DNA of 64,000 bases from Pseudomonas bohemica (GCF_002934685.1 NZ_NKHL01000116.1:124001-188000); one strand, 5' to 3'; counted from the first letter of the stretch, positions 1 through 9,429 are shown. A program made the numbers and translations. The notes: generated by a model not told the origin, from the sequence alone.

Positions 1-212
1 AGGTTTTCCACCAGCAGAATCCGACCGGAAAGCCAGTTTTGAATGTTGCCGGCGGTGCTTTCGCCGATCTGGTTGAGGCTGTCCTTGAGTTGTCCGCCAA
101 TGGCGTTTCGCTGGAGGTAGTCGTTGTATAGCGTGAACAGCGAAAACGCTGCAATGACAACGAGTGAGGCAGCCAACAGAATCTTGTGGCTGAATTTCAA
201 TGATTGGGTCAT
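1..212 (-). CDS. Methyl-accepting chemotaxis protein, N-terminal fragment
   Basis: This is the N-terminal fragment (about 70 codons) of a membrane chemoreceptor that runs off the left edge. The frame from the ATG at 212 gives a basic start (MTQSLKFSHKIL), one hydrophobic helix at about residues 10-29, and the beginning of a periplasmic sensor region (NDYLQRNAI, then GESTAGNIQNWLSGR). From family knowledge, this N-terminus is typical of Pseudomonas double-Cache receptors of the PctA/B/C and McpU type, which bind amino acids, polyamines or organic acids and signal through CheA/CheW. The ligand domain is outside the window, so no ligand can be named. A GCCGATAC box at 273-280 on the minus strand resembles a FliA -10, but I see no good -35 partner. 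Confidence 0.85.
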   Translation of the reverse strand, partial: MTQSLKFSHKILLAASLVVIAAFSLFTLYNDYLQRNAIGGQLKDSLNQIGESTAGNIQNWLSGRILLVEN

Positions 213-545
213 GCCGGGGCAATCCGTAGAGCAGTGTCGAAGGGTACGATCTATGACGCATCGATGGGAAACGTATCGGCAGGCTTCAGCCGAGGGACAA
301 GGTTAAATTGTGATAAACGCCGGTCGGCGTCTGATTTCCGATGGTCGGTCGGCAGAAAAGGCGGCCCGCAGATGCGGCGACCCAATGTACAAGGGGCTTG
401 GCGATCAGCTCAGACTGAGCAGCGAACGTTTACTGAGCTCTATCCCAAAATATGGGATTCGCCATCACATATTGAGGTGATATTCGAACTGGTCTATGGT
501 GGTTCGGCACTCTGGTCCGTCTCATAACAAAACAAGAGAGTCCAT
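213..545. other. Divergent intergenic region, chemoreceptor / MFS
   Basis: This 333 bp stretch separates the leftward chemoreceptor from the rightward MFS gene. Short ORFs here lack ribosome sites and recognisable products. It holds two adjacent inverted repeats at 442-481 (listed separately), and an A-rich AACAAAACAAGAG leader at 526-538 that also supplies the ribosome site for the ATG at 546. Confidence 0.6.
442..481. promoter_or_regulatory. Two adjacent inverted repeats upstream of MFS gene
   Basis: ATCCCA-N5-TGGGAT lies at 442-458 (perfect 6 bp arms) and ATCAC-N8-GTGAT at 464-481. They sit 65-104 bp before the MFS start, where an operator would be expected. No regulator gene is adjacent, so the cognate protein is unknown. 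Confidence 0.4.
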
Positions 546-1889
546 ATGCCACAGTCATTCGCCGATCCGGGCTTGCATGCGAGCACCATGAAACGGCTCA
601 ACATCAAGTTGATTCCGTTCCTGATGCTGCTGTACATGGTCGCCTACATAGACAAGTCGAATATCTCGGTCGCCGCGCTGCAAATGAACGCCGAGTTGGG
701 CCTTACCGCGCAGATGTACGGCATCGGTGTCGGTCTGTTCTTCCTGACCTACATTCTTCTCGAAGTTCCCAGCAGCGTGATTCTCACGCGGGTCGGCGCG
801 CGCCGCTGGATAGCACGCATCATGATCACCTGGGGCATCGTCGCCGCAGGCATGAGCCTGGTGCAGAGCGCCAATCAGCTGTACGGCATGCGCCTGCTGC
901 TCGGGGCGGCCGAGGCCGGTTTCACGCCCGGCATCATTTATTACCTTTCCCAGTGGTACCCGCGCAGTGACCGGGCCAGGGCCATGTCGTTCTTCTATAT
1001 TGGCGCGGCGCTGGCCTCGGTGATTGGGCTGCCGATGTCCGGAGCTTTCCTGCATCTGGATGGCTACTTTGGTGTCAGCGGCTGGCGCTGGCTGTTTCTG
1101 CTGGAAGGGATTCCAGCGGCGGTGCTGGGCATCATCGTGCTGCGCTACCTGCCGGACTCACCGGCTCAAACCCACTGGCTTGAGCCAGATCAGAAAGCCT
1201 GGCTGAGTCGCACCATCGCCGCCGAACAGGCCAAGACCCCGGTTTCCCACCACGCGGGGTGGCAGACGGCATTTCGCAGTCGCCAGGTCTGGCTGCTGAG
1301 CCTGTTCTGGCTGTTGCAGGCGTTCGGGACCATCGGCATCACCCTGTTTCTGCCCTTGATCGTGAAGTCCGTTTCAGGACAGGCATCGTTCACGGTCAGC
1401 GTGCTATCGGCGCTGCCGTTTCTGTTCGCGTGCGTGTTCATGTACTTCAACGGCACGCATTCGGATCGCAGCGGCGAGCGAGGCTGGCATCTGGGCCTGC
1501 CATTGATGGTCGCCGGCGGGCTGCTGGCTGCAGCGGTCGCTACCAGTAACTCCTGGCTCGCTTACGTGTTTCTGGTGTTGGCGGTAGGGCTGAACTGGGC
1601 CGCCACGCCGGTGTTCTGGGCCACGACCACTGAATACCTGTCAGGCGCCGCGGCCGCAGCCTCGATCGCGCTGATCAACTCCATCGCCAATATTGCAGGC
1701 CTGGGCCTTCCGCCGGTGATGGGCTGGATAAAGGACGCCACGCACAATTACGACTATGCGCTGCTGCTGGTGGCCGTGGCGCTGATCGCGGGCGGACTGC
1801 TGGGGCTTTACGTGGCCCGCGCACCGCGTTCAGCGCCGCCGCTCGCGGCCACCCCTCCCCAAGAGCTGCAGCAAGCCAAGACACCGTGA
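546..1889 (+). CDS. MFS transporter, anion:cation symporter (ACS) type
   Basis: This 447-residue inner-membrane carrier has about 12 hydrophobic helices in two halves split by a charged loop near residues 205-235. DKSNISVA in the first helix-loop and the RWIARIMITWG / RMLLGAAEAGFTPG-like signatures are typical of the ACS family, which imports organic anions such as tartrate, phthalate, galactarate or hydroxyphenylacetate with protons. The start follows an AAGAGAG ribosome site 6 nt upstream. The gene stands alone with no enzyme or regulator in the same unit, so the substrate cannot be assigned. The family call is firm. Confidence 0.85.
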   Translation: MPQSFADPGLHASTMKRLNIKLIPFLMLLYMVAYIDKSNISVAALQMNAELGLTAQMYGIGVGLFFLTYILLEVPSSVILTRVGARRWIARIMITWGIVAAGMSLVQSANQLYGMRLLLGAAEAGFTPGIIYYLSQWYPRSDRARAMSFFYIGAALASVIGLPMSGAFLHLDGYFGVSGWRWLFLLEGIPAAVLGIIVLRYLPDSPAQTHWLEPDQKAWLSRTIAAEQAKTPVSHHAGWQTAFRSRQVWLLSLFWLLQAFGTIGITLFLPLIVKSVSGQASFTVSVLSALPFLFACVFMYFNGTHSDRSGERGWHLGLPLMVAGGLLAAAVATSNSWLAYVFLVLAVGLNWAATPVFWATTTEYLSGAAAAASIALINSIANIAGLGLPPVMGWIKDATHNYDYALLLVAVALIAGGLLGLYVARAPRSAPPLAATPPQELQQAKTP

Positions 1890-2221
1890 CAGCGCCCGCT
1901 TTCACGCGTTGTTGCGGGTGACAGGTCGGGTTTTCCGAGGACACCTCCGCATTGGGGGTACGACCTCTTCGCGATGAATTCGCGCCCACGGTGGGTTTGT
2001 GTGCGGCCTGCAAAATCGGACCGTTCCAAAGCGGCCTTCGCGTTTTCGTCGGTGCGCGGCGTCAGGGCAAGTTTGCCAATCCCGACCGCGGCCGAGCCAC
2101 ATCCTCGCTTGACTATTCTCAGTGCTGATAGGAATAGGCAAGGCTCGCAGACTATCCGGCATAGGTCCTCGGCGGTTGCCGCTCTACCCTGTGCACCCGT
2201 CAACCGAGAGGACGTTCCCCC
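1890..2221. other. Intergenic region before SDR/AraC pair
   Basis: This 332 bp stretch contains no ORF with a ribosome site. A weak CCCGC/GCGGG inverted repeat follows the MFS stop (about 1896-1918, long loop, no T run). TTGACT at 2109-2114 is a plausible -35 for the SDR gene, with a poor -10 about 15 nt later. Nothing else was recognised. Confidence 0.45.
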
Positions 2222-3055
2222 ATGAGCAACCACAAAACCCTGTTCATCACCGGCATCAGCAGCGGATTCGGCAAGGCCCTCGCCACCGAGGCGCTGGCTG
2301 CCGGGCATCGGGTCATTGGTACGGTGCGCAATGAGGCCGCGATGCAAGCGTTCGAAGCGCTGTCAGCGGAGCGCGCCCACGGGGTCATTCTGGATGTCAC
2401 CGAGTTTGAACGCATCGACAGCGTGATCGCCGAAATGGAAAGCCGCTACGGTCCGGTGGATGTGCTGGTGAACAACGCCGGCTATGGCCACGAGGGGATT
2501 TTCGAAGAGTCGTCGCTGGAGGAAATGCGTCGACAGTTCGACGTCAACGTGTTCGGCGCGGTCGCCGTGACCAAGGCTTTCGTCCCGTACTTTCGCCAAC
2601 GTCGCAGCGGCCACATCATTAACATCACCTCCATGGGTGGCACCATCACCATGCCGGGCATCGCCTACTATTGCGGCAGCAAGTTCGCGCTGGAAGGGAT
2701 CTCCGACACGCTGAGCAAGGAACTCAAGCCGTTCAACATTTTCGTCACGGCAGTGGCGCCGGGCTCGTTCCGTACCGACTGGGCCGGCCGCTCGATGCAG
2801 CGCACGCCGCGCAGCATTGCCGACTACGATGCCAGCTTCGACCCGGTGCGTAAGGCACGCGAAGAAAAAAGCGGCAAACAGTTGGGCGATCCACAAAAGG
2901 CCGCGCAAGCCATGCTGCAGCTGATCGCCAGCCCCAACCCGCCGGCCCACCTGCTACTCGGCAGCGATGCGCTGGGTCTGGTGCGCGACAAACTGGCGCA
3001 GTCGCTGCAAGACATCGATCAATGGGAAACGCTGACCCGCTCTACGGATGGTTGA
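2222..3055 (+). CDS. Short-chain dehydrogenase/reductase (SDR)
   Basis: This is a classical SDR of 277 residues. The Rossmann glycine motif TGISSGFG is at residues 10-17, NNAG at 84-87, catalytic Ser at about 137 and Tyr-x3-Lys at 150-154. The 277-residue length and the C-terminal stretch ending in QWETLTRSTDG resemble the oxidoreductase encoded at 43138-43971, so the two are paralogues. The substrate is unknown; family members reduce or oxidise secondary alcohols and ketones with NAD(P)(H). The ATG follows a GAGGACG site. An AraC-family regulator starts 24 nt after the stop and is probably co-transcribed, which suggests the pair is autoregulated. Confidence 0.85.
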   Translation: MSNHKTLFITGISSGFGKALATEALAAGHRVIGTVRNEAAMQAFEALSAERAHGVILDVTEFERIDSVIAEMESRYGPVDVLVNNAGYGHEGIFEESSLEEMRRQFDVNVFGAVAVTKAFVPYFRQRRSGHIINITSMGGTITMPGIAYYCGSKFALEGISDTLSKELKPFNIFVTAVAPGSFRTDWAGRSMQRTPRSIADYDASFDPVRKAREEKSGKQLGDPQKAAQAMLQLIASPNPPAHLLLGSDALGLVRDKLAQSLQDIDQWETLTRSTDG

Positions 3056-3079
3056 GCGTCACGACGAAGGAGGGGGCAC

Positions 3080-4018
3080 ATGGATTACGCTGCAGCGCGT
3101 ACGCGGCGCATGGTCCAGTTGATGGAACAGCTGGCACCGCTGGAGGGCTATAACCTGAGCCCGTTGGAAGACATACGGTTCTTGCGTTGCAACCGGCCAC
3201 TGACGCGCACCCCGGTGCTGTATGACCCAGGCATCGTGATCCTCTGTCAGGGGCGCAAGCGTGGCTATTTGGGCGGCGAGGTCTACATTTACGACGCTCA
3301 GCACTACCTGGTGGTCTCGGTGCCGGTGCCCTTCACCATGGAAACCGACGCCAGCGAGGAGGAGCCGATGCTGGCCGTTTATCTGCGGCTGGATTTCAAG
3401 CTGGCAGGGGAGTTGATCCTGGAGATCGACGAGACCTTTGGTCCAACCCACGCACGGCCCAGGGGCATGTATGCCTCGCCGATGGACGAGATGCTGCGTG
3501 AGTCGACCTTGCGCTTTCTCGAAGCGATGAGCCATCCGATCGAAGCGCGGATTCTCGGCCCGTCACTGGTGCGGGAAATCTATTACCGCATCATCGCCGG
3601 CGAGCAGGGCGGCTCCATGCGCGCGGCGCTGAACAGGCACGGACACTTCGGCAAAGTGACGCGGGCCATCCGCAAGATCCACAGCTGTTATCAGGAGCGA
3701 CTGGACGTCGAGGCGCTGGCGCAGGAGGCGAGCATGAGTGTGCCCAATTTCCATTTGCACTTCAGAACCGTCACCGACTCCTCGCCAATGCAATACCTCA
3801 AATCGACGCGGCTGCACCAGGCCCGGCTGTTGATGCTGCGCAACAACATGTCAGCGGCATCGGCCGCGTTCGAGGTGGGCTATGAAAGCCCGTCCCAATT
3901 CAGTCGCGAGTTCAAACGGTTCTTCGGCCGCACGCCCCATGCGGAAATTGAATGGATGAAGGCCACCTACGCGCTGCCTGCGCCGAGCACGCCCTCGATC
4001 TACGTTTCGTCGCACTGA
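3080..4018 (+). CDS. AraC-family transcriptional regulator
   Basis: This 312-residue protein has an N-terminal AraC_N/cupin-like sensor region (about residues 20-190; note PVLYDPGIVILCQGRK and the VVSVPVPF strand). A C-terminal pair of helix-turn-helix motifs follows at about 200-300, with LDVEALAQEASMSVPNFHLHF and the signature AAFEVGYESPSQFSREFKRFFG. It is the type often found next to alcohol or aldehyde oxidoreductases, and the upstream SDR gene is its probable target. The ATG at 3080 has an AAGGAGG ribosome site. Its 3' end faces the beta-propeller gene. Confidence 0.9.
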   Translation: MDYAAARTRRMVQLMEQLAPLEGYNLSPLEDIRFLRCNRPLTRTPVLYDPGIVILCQGRKRGYLGGEVYIYDAQHYLVVSVPVPFTMETDASEEEPMLAVYLRLDFKLAGELILEIDETFGPTHARPRGMYASPMDEMLRESTLRFLEAMSHPIEARILGPSLVREIYYRIIAGEQGGSMRAALNRHGHFGKVTRAIRKIHSCYQERLDVEALAQEASMSVPNFHLHFRTVTDSSPMQYLKSTRLHQARLLMLRNNMSAASAAFEVGYESPSQFSREFKRFFGRTPHAEIEWMKATYALPAPSTPSIYVSSH

Positions 4019-4074
4019 CCGGAACCTGATCTGCGCGGCAGGATTGTGGGCGCCTCAACCGCGCTTGCTGCGGT

Positions 4075-5088
4075 TTAGCTGAAGATGACCGCTGCATCCG
4101 GCGCCTTGCCCGTGCCGAAGGATCCGCTGATTCGCCAGTTCGCCACGTCGACCATTACCACCTTGTTCGACTCCAGCGACAGGTACAGCACATCACCGGT
4201 CGCGGACAAATTCAGCCCTGGCGCAGCCGCTTCCAGAGGCAGGTGTTTCTCTTCCTTGAGTGTGTCTGGGTTCAGAAGGCTCAGGCTTTTGTCGGCCTGA
4301 TTCGAAACGACCAGTCGGCCATCGGGGAGGGCGACAATGGGCACCGCTTCGCCGCGCAACGGCACCTGTTGCCGATGCTCGAATGTCGAGGCGTCGAAGG
4401 CATGCAGCGTGCCCTTGTAACGGTCGATCACGTAGAACGTCTGCTCATCCGGGCTCAGGCAGGCGCCTTCAGGCGCTTGTCCGACCAGCCGTTTGACCGG
4501 TGCGAAGGACGGATCATGAGGATCAAGCATGATGACCATGCCGGACAGCGTGTCTGCCACGTAGGCACGAGTGCCGTCTTTTCTCAGCACGAAGTAGTGA
4601 CTGCGCGTGCCGCCCACCGGAACGATCTGACTGGGGTACTCGTCGCTCGAGGGATTATCGAAGCGAATCATTACCGAGTCGGTTTCACTCAGCACGTACA
4701 GCCGCCCGGAAGTGTCCATGCGGATGCCATGCAGTCGGTGATAGGGCGTGAGGTCGAGCGTGCGGACGACTTTTCGCGCCTGCAAATCGATGACGAAGAC
4801 CTGATGTCCACCTTCGCCCGGGGCGAGCCACTTTTCGACGCCGTACTGAGCGACATAGGCAAACTTGCCCTGGACGTCGGCGACGATTTCATGAGGCTGG
4901 GTGGCGAGCGCGATGTGCGCCAGGGGCTGCCCTTGGGGGAGTTGATAGAAGCTGACGCCAGGGGCCTCTTTTTCCACCAACACCATCACCGGGTCCCGAC
5001 CCGCTCCCGCAGCGAATGACGGAAGGAACGGCAGCGTGCTGCTGACAGCGATCATCTGGAGCACCTGACGGCGATCAAACTGATTCAT
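4075..5088 (-). CDS. Exported YVTN/YncE-like beta-propeller protein
   Basis: This 337-residue protein starts at the ATG at 5088, preceded by GAGGAAAAGCC; an upstream in-frame start 35 codons earlier has no such site. The N-terminus FDRRQVLQMIAVSSTLPFLPSFAA is a signal peptide with a twin-arginine flavour. The mature part has repeating strands such as KFAYVAQYG, GRLYVLSETDS, TRAYVADTLSG, TFYVIDRYKG, GRLVVSNQADK and DVLYLSLESNK, i.e. a seven-blade YVTN-type propeller. Such proteins bind ligands or act as redox partners in the periplasm; no catalytic residue is obvious. The stop overlaps a short hairpin (4057-4075) shared with the convergent AraC gene. Confidence 0.75.
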   Translation of the reverse strand: MNQFDRRQVLQMIAVSSTLPFLPSFAAGAGRDPVMVLVEKEAPGVSFYQLPQGQPLAHIALATQPHEIVADVQGKFAYVAQYGVEKWLAPGEGGHQVFVIDLQARKVVRTLDLTPYHRLHGIRMDTSGRLYVLSETDSVMIRFDNPSSDEYPSQIVPVGGTRSHYFVLRKDGTRAYVADTLSGMVIMLDPHDPSFAPVKRLVGQAPEGACLSPDEQTFYVIDRYKGTLHAFDASTFEHRQQVPLRGEAVPIVALPDGRLVVSNQADKSLSLLNPDTLKEEKHLPLEAAAPGLNLSATGDVLYLSLESNKVVMVDVANWRISGSFGTGKAPDAAVIFS

Positions 5089-5167
5089 GGCTTTTCCTCG
5101 AAGGCATGCTTGAAGGCTCTGCAACAAGCATGTGGAGCCTTCAGGCCCGCCATTCGTTTCATTTGAA

Positions 5168-6118
5168 TCAGCCTGCTTTCTGTTCGGAATCACGCTGCGG
5201 AACGCGTAACACGACCTTGCCGCGCACGTGCTCTGTTTCGATGAAGTTCAGCGCATGGGCCGCCTCGCGCAACTCGAGGGTCTGGTCGATCACAACCTTC
5301 ACCTGACCGGAATTGACATACTCGGCGATCTCGCGCAGCTGGTGGCCATCCGGGCGCGCTGTGAAGCGCGTGCCTGTCTTGCCTTGCGCCTGAGGATGAT
5401 GAGCGTCGGGCATTTCCAGGGTCGAGACCAGCCGTCCGCCTTCACCCAACACTTGCCAGGATCGCGCCTGAGTTTCGCCGCCGATGAGGTCGATCACCAG
5501 GTCGAAATCGCGACAGATGTCCTCGAATCTTTCCTGTTTGTAGTCAATGGCCCGATCTACGCCCAGTTCGTTGAGAAATGCCAGGCTGCCGGCCGAGGCG
5601 GTGGCGTAGACCTGGGCGCCCTTGGCGCGGGCGAACTGCACCGCGAAATGCCCGACCCCGCCGGTGCCGCCGTGGATCAGCACTTTCTGGCCCCGCTCGA
5701 GATGACCGTGCTCCATCAGTGCCTGCCAGGCCGTGTGCGCGGCCAGGGGGATAGCTGCGGCGTGGCGCCAGTCGATGGAGGAGGGAATGATCGCCAGGTG
5801 AGCGGAGGGCACCCGCGAGTATTGCGCATACCCGCCGTCAGCACCAATCATGGCGAACACCCGGTTACCGACCTGAAACCTTTCGACACCTTCGCCGACC
5901 GCTTCGATCAGACCCGCGACTTCCCGGCCGAGGGTCAGCGGCAACTTGTCAGCCTTGACCTCGGGATACTGGCCGTTGCGGATCTTGAAATCCACCGGGT
6001 TTACGCCGACCGCCATGTTGCGGACCAGTACCTCACCGGCCTGGGGTTCGGGGATGCTCACGTCGCTGACGGTCATGGTCTCAGGGCCGCCAAACCGATC
6101 GATACGGATGGCAATCAT
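5168..6118 (-). CDS. Zinc-independent NADP-dependent oxidoreductase (quinone reductase type)
   Basis: This 316-residue medium-chain dehydrogenase/reductase has a GroES-like N-terminus (about 1-120, LGREVAGLIEAVGEGV) and a Rossmann domain with GGTGGVGHFAVQFARAKGAQ at about 150-170. It lacks the structural-zinc cysteine cluster and the catalytic Cys/His of true alcohol dehydrogenases, as in quinone oxidoreductases and enoyl reductases. Its ATG overlaps the stop of the upstream zinc dehydrogenase by 4 bp (ATGA), so the two are translationally coupled. The natural substrate is not evident. Confidence 0.85.
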   Translation of the reverse strand: MIAIRIDRFGGPETMTVSDVSIPEPQAGEVLVRNMAVGVNPVDFKIRNGQYPEVKADKLPLTLGREVAGLIEAVGEGVERFQVGNRVFAMIGADGGYAQYSRVPSAHLAIIPSSIDWRHAAAIPLAAHTAWQALMEHGHLERGQKVLIHGGTGGVGHFAVQFARAKGAQVYATASAGSLAFLNELGVDRAIDYKQERFEDICRDFDLVIDLIGGETQARSWQVLGEGGRLVSTLEMPDAHHPQAQGKTGTRFTARPDGHQLREIAEYVNSGQVKVVIDQTLELREAAHALNFIETEHVRGKVVLRVPQRDSEQKAG

Positions 6119-7290
6119 GGCTGCACCTCTTCTTCGGACTCTGAAGCCTTGCCCGGGTCAAGCTTGACTTTGATCCACCCTGACTCGTGCAATTCAAAGG
6201 AAGCAAACGCACTGATGGCGTCGGTCAGCGGTTCGCACTGGGTGAGGACCTTGGCTGGATCGACCTTGCCGGCGAGCGTCAGCTCGATCAGTTTCGGGAT
6301 GTATTTGCGGTGATGGCAATTGCCCATGTTCATGCGGATGTTCTTGTTCATCGCCGCGCCGATGGGAAAGCTGTCGAAACCCGCTGGGTAGACGCCAATG
6401 ATCGATAGAGTGCCAGCCTTGGCCAGCGCTTCCACAGCCCATTCCAGCGCCTGGGCAGGCGCATCTCCGGGTTGCCATTGCTCGTGACTGTGCGGGTAGC
6501 CGCCATGACTGTGATTGGCGTCGATCCCGACGGCGTCGATGGCGCGATCCACCCCGATGTCATCGGTCAGTCGGTTTATCGTGGCAATCGGATCTTCTTC
6601 TTCGAAGTTGATGCACTCGGCACCCAGATGGCGGGCGCGTGCCAGCCGGTCGTTCAAACCGTCGATGGCGAAGATCCGCCCGGCGCCCATCAACCTGGCA
6701 CTGACAATGGCGAACAGACCCACCGGGCCGCAGCCGAACACTGCCACCGTGTCACCGTCTTCGATCTCGGCCATCTGCGCGCCGAACCAGGCCGTCGGAA
6801 AGATATCCGACATGGCTATGGCCTGATCATCGGTGATTTCGTGGGGCAGCTTGATCAGACCGATATTGGCAAAGGGAATGCGGGCTTTTTCAGCCTGCAG
6901 GCCATCGAACGGCCCGGTGGCCTTGGGCCCGCCAAAAAACGAGGTGCCGGCTCTCTTGCCATTGGGATTGGCGACGTCACATTGCGCGAAATAACCGGCG
7001 CGGCAGTAATTGCAGTTCCCGCAGGCGATAGTGGAGGGTATGAGGACACGATCGCCGACCTGAAGATCGCGCACGTCAGCGCCCAGTGATTCGACAATAC
7101 CGACGCCTTCATGGCCCAGAATCGTACCGCTCTGCATGTCCGGTGCGCTACCGCGAATGAAGTGCAGATCGGTACCGCAGATGGCAGATGCCGTGATTCG
7201 AACGATCGCGTCGGTCGGCTGCTGAATGGTCGGTTCGGGCACGTCATCGAGTCTGATGTCGCCGATACCGTGAAATACCACTGCTTTCAT
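6115..7290 (-). CDS. Zinc-dependent alcohol dehydrogenase, formaldehyde-dehydrogenase-like
   Basis: This 391-residue medium-chain dehydrogenase starts at the ATG at 7290 with a GGAGAAGG ribosome site. It shows the catalytic-zinc region CGTDLHFIRG and GHEGVG, the structural-zinc cluster CGNCNYCRAGYFAQC, and a Rossmann region VAVFGCGPVGLFAIVSARLMGA. The long lobe (about 240-300, with a HSHGGYPHSHEQW stretch) and total length match the glutathione-independent formaldehyde-dehydrogenase-like/Adh group of pseudomonads. It is the first gene of a two-gene operon with the quinone-reductase-like gene and probably oxidises a small alcohol or aldehyde hydrate. Confidence 0.88.
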   Translation of the reverse strand: MKAVVFHGIGDIRLDDVPEPTIQQPTDAIVRITASAICGTDLHFIRGSAPDMQSGTILGHEGVGIVESLGADVRDLQVGDRVLIPSTIACGNCNYCRAGYFAQCDVANPNGKRAGTSFFGGPKATGPFDGLQAEKARIPFANIGLIKLPHEITDDQAIAMSDIFPTAWFGAQMAEIEDGDTVAVFGCGPVGLFAIVSARLMGAGRIFAIDGLNDRLARARHLGAECINFEEEDPIATINRLTDDIGVDRAIDAVGIDANHSHGGYPHSHEQWQPGDAPAQALEWAVEALAKAGTLSIIGVYPAGFDSFPIGAAMNKNIRMNMGNCHHRKYIPKLIELTLAGKVDPAKVLTQCEPLTDAISAFASFELHESGWIKVKLDPGKASESEEEVQP

Positions 7291-7504
7291 AATCCTTCTC
7301 CACCTGAGGCTGTATGGCTGATAGGGGGTGGAGACCGGCACACGGCTTTTGGTTTAACCGGGAGGACGGACGGCGCGCTGCGCTCGCCGAACAGCGAGGG
7401 CGGCTCATCCGCGATTCACCGCTTGCGAAATTCACAGAACGACGCCGCCTGATCGCCCTCGAAACATTAGGCCTCGACTCATTCGCGGCCATCGGAGGCG
7501 CATT

Positions 7505-7723
7505 ATGAACAGTGAATTCGCATCGCAAAGTAATATTCCCGGCCAACCCCTTGAGCCAGGGCGGCCCGACATCATGCCCAACCCTGCGGCTGAAGAAGGC
7601 CAGCAACCCTGGAAAGAAGGGGAACAACCACTGGAGGATGACGGTGGGGTTCTGGAGGAAGAGGACATGGGCGACGTTGAGGTCAACAACAGCGTCTCTG
7701 GGGAAAATCCACCCCAGCGTTGA
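7505..7723 (+). CDS. Small acidic hypothetical protein
   Basis: This 72-residue protein is strongly acidic and rich in Glu, Asp, Pro, Gly and Asn. It has no signal peptide, no helix long enough to cross a membrane and no cysteine. The ATG at 7505 is preceded by GGAGGCGC at good spacing, which is the main reason for calling it real. Composition suggests an intrinsically disordered protein. I do not recognise the family and no function is proposed. Confidence 0.5.
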   Translation: MNSEFASQSNIPGQPLEPGRPDIMPNPAAEEGQQPWKEGEQPLEDDGGVLEEEDMGDVEVNNSVSGENPPQR

Positions 7724-8058
7724 TCCAGTGCGGTCGCAATGGTCGACAGCCGCAGATCGGTAGCGGACGCATAACCGCTATTGCCACTGCCCGCAAGGCG
7801 TACGCACAGGTAATCAGCCTGCAGCGCGGCTTGTCGGCGGTGGTGATTTCAGGGGCATCACCGTCTGCAAGCCGGACTACCACAGAGGTTCGTGGCGCAC
7901 TCGGGCAAACATCGTTCGCCAGCGAGCCGTTCACCCTTGCGATGCACGTCAGTCGATCCCCACGCAATTACTTGGAACCGACTCATCCGCACCGCTTCTA
8001 TACGCATGACCGGGCACACCTGACTGGACCCAATGCCGCTGAACCAGGAACCTTCTTG
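7724..8058. other. Intergenic / 5' region of Gfo/Idh/MocA gene
   Basis: An open frame continues upstream of the 8059 start, but its translation (7720-8058) is low-complexity and unlike the family. The Tat signal begins precisely at 8059, so this stretch is read as untranslated. No clear promoter or repeat was seen. Confidence 0.5.
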
Positions 8059-9393
8059 ATGAATCTGATTCCCGAGCAACTCCCCGAACGTCGCCGTTTC
8101 CTGCGCATCACAGGGTCCGCCGTCGCTGCCGCCAGCCTGTTGGGTTGGGCATCCCACTCGGCTGCCGCTCAGTCTGGCGCCCTGCCGAGTGGGCAAGTGC
8201 CTCACCAGCCCGCGGACAAACTGCCGCCCGCTGTCAAGCTTCCTGCCATGCAAGAAGACGAGACCGAGAAATCCGAAATGCCCGTGCAACTGGGCAAGGA
8301 CGCAAGACTGGGATTGGCGATTGTGGGGCTGGGCCGATTGAGCCTTGAGCAGATCATGCCGGCGCTCGCCAGCTCCAAGCGTTGCAAGGTCACGGCGCTG
8401 GTCAGCGGTGACCGCGACAAGGCGCAACGCGTGGCAGCCATGTACGACGTTCCCGAGGCGTCGATTTACAGTTACGACACCTTCGATCAACTGCGCGATA
8501 ACCCTGATGTCCACGCGGTTTACATCGTCCTGCCCAACGCGCTTCATCGTGAGTTCGTGGTGCGGGCGGCACAGGCAGGCAAGCACGTATTGTGCGAGAA
8601 ACCCATGGCAACCTCGGTTGCCGATTGCCAGGCGATGATAGATGCGTGCAAGGCGGCCGACCGGCTGCTGATGATCGCCTACCGTATTCAGTACGAACCG
8701 CTCAACCGGCAAGTCATGGACTGGGTCCGCGATGGAAAAACCCTGGGCACCATCAAGCTGATCGACATGGCCAACTGTCAGAACCAGTCCCGGGAGAACG
8801 TTCACCAGTGGCGTCATGTGAAAGCCTTGGCGGGTGGCGGTGCGCTACCGGATATCGGCTTGTATTGCTTGAACACCGCGCGTTTTCTGCTGGGAGAAGA
8901 GCCGGTGGAAGTCTCGGCAAGCCAATACAGCAGCGAAGGTGACCCGCGCTTCAATGAAGTAGAAGAAGCCATACTCTGGCAGATGCGTTTTCCCAGCGGT
9001 GTGCGCGTGCAATGCTCCTCGAGCTACGCCACCTTTACTTCAAAGCGTTATCGCGTACTGGGCGAGAAGGGCTGGGCCGACATGGACCCGGCATTCTCGT
9101 ACGAGGGCCTGCAACTCAAGCGCAGCCGGATCGCCGGTGACACCCGCGAATTCATCGCCCCAGGCATCGAGCAGATTTCCACCAAGGTCAAGAACCAGTT
9201 CGCGCTGGAAATGGACCACTTCGCCGAATGCGTCGTCAGTGGCAAGCAGCCGTGGACACCAGGCGAAGAGGGCCTGCAGGACCAACGCATCATGGAAGCG
9301 ATCTACGAATCGGCCCGTATCGGCAAGCCAGTGCGTCTGGCACAGGTCAAGGGGCCGGATGCCTTTCGTGGCACGTCGCCTTCCAAATCATGA
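8059..9393 (+). CDS. Tat-exported Gfo/Idh/MocA-family oxidoreductase
   Basis: This is a 444-residue protein. The start at 8059 (AGGAACC 8 nt upstream) puts a twin-arginine signal at residues 11-38 (RRRFLRITG, then a hydrophobic stretch ending SAAA). A Pro-rich linker follows, then the NAD(P)-binding Rossmann domain (LAIVGLGRLSLEQIMPAL), the family signature CEKPMA, and the C-terminal alpha/beta domain with ALPDIGLYCLNTARFLLGEEP. This layout resembles periplasmic glucose-fructose oxidoreductase, which keeps its cofactor bound during Tat export. The sugar or polyol substrate is unknown. A small lipoprotein gene follows 36 nt downstream. Confidence 0.85.
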   Translation: MNLIPEQLPERRRFLRITGSAVAAASLLGWASHSAAAQSGALPSGQVPHQPADKLPPAVKLPAMQEDETEKSEMPVQLGKDARLGLAIVGLGRLSLEQIMPALASSKRCKVTALVSGDRDKAQRVAAMYDVPEASIYSYDTFDQLRDNPDVHAVYIVLPNALHREFVVRAAQAGKHVLCEKPMATSVADCQAMIDACKAADRLLMIAYRIQYEPLNRQVMDWVRDGKTLGTIKLIDMANCQNQSRENVHQWRHVKALAGGGALPDIGLYCLNTARFLLGEEPVEVSASQYSSEGDPRFNEVEEAILWQMRFPSGVRVQCSSSYATFTSKRYRVLGEKGWADMDPAFSYEGLQLKRSRIAGDTREFIAPGIEQISTKVKNQFALEMDHFAECVVSGKQPWTPGEEGLQDQRIMEAIYESARIGKPVRLAQVKGPDAFRGTSPSKS

Positions 9394-9429
9394 AATGCAA
9401 TGTTTGAACACTCATCGAGGTAACACGCC

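Noticed and set aside
273..280. FliA-type -10 box (GCCGATAC) before the chemoreceptor gene
   Set aside because: No matching TAAAG-like -35 at 14-16 bp was found, so it was not listed as a promoter.
7720..8058. N-terminal extension of the Gfo/Idh/MocA gene
   Set aside because: The extension lacks family similarity, and the Tat signal begins at 8059, where a ribosome site is also found.
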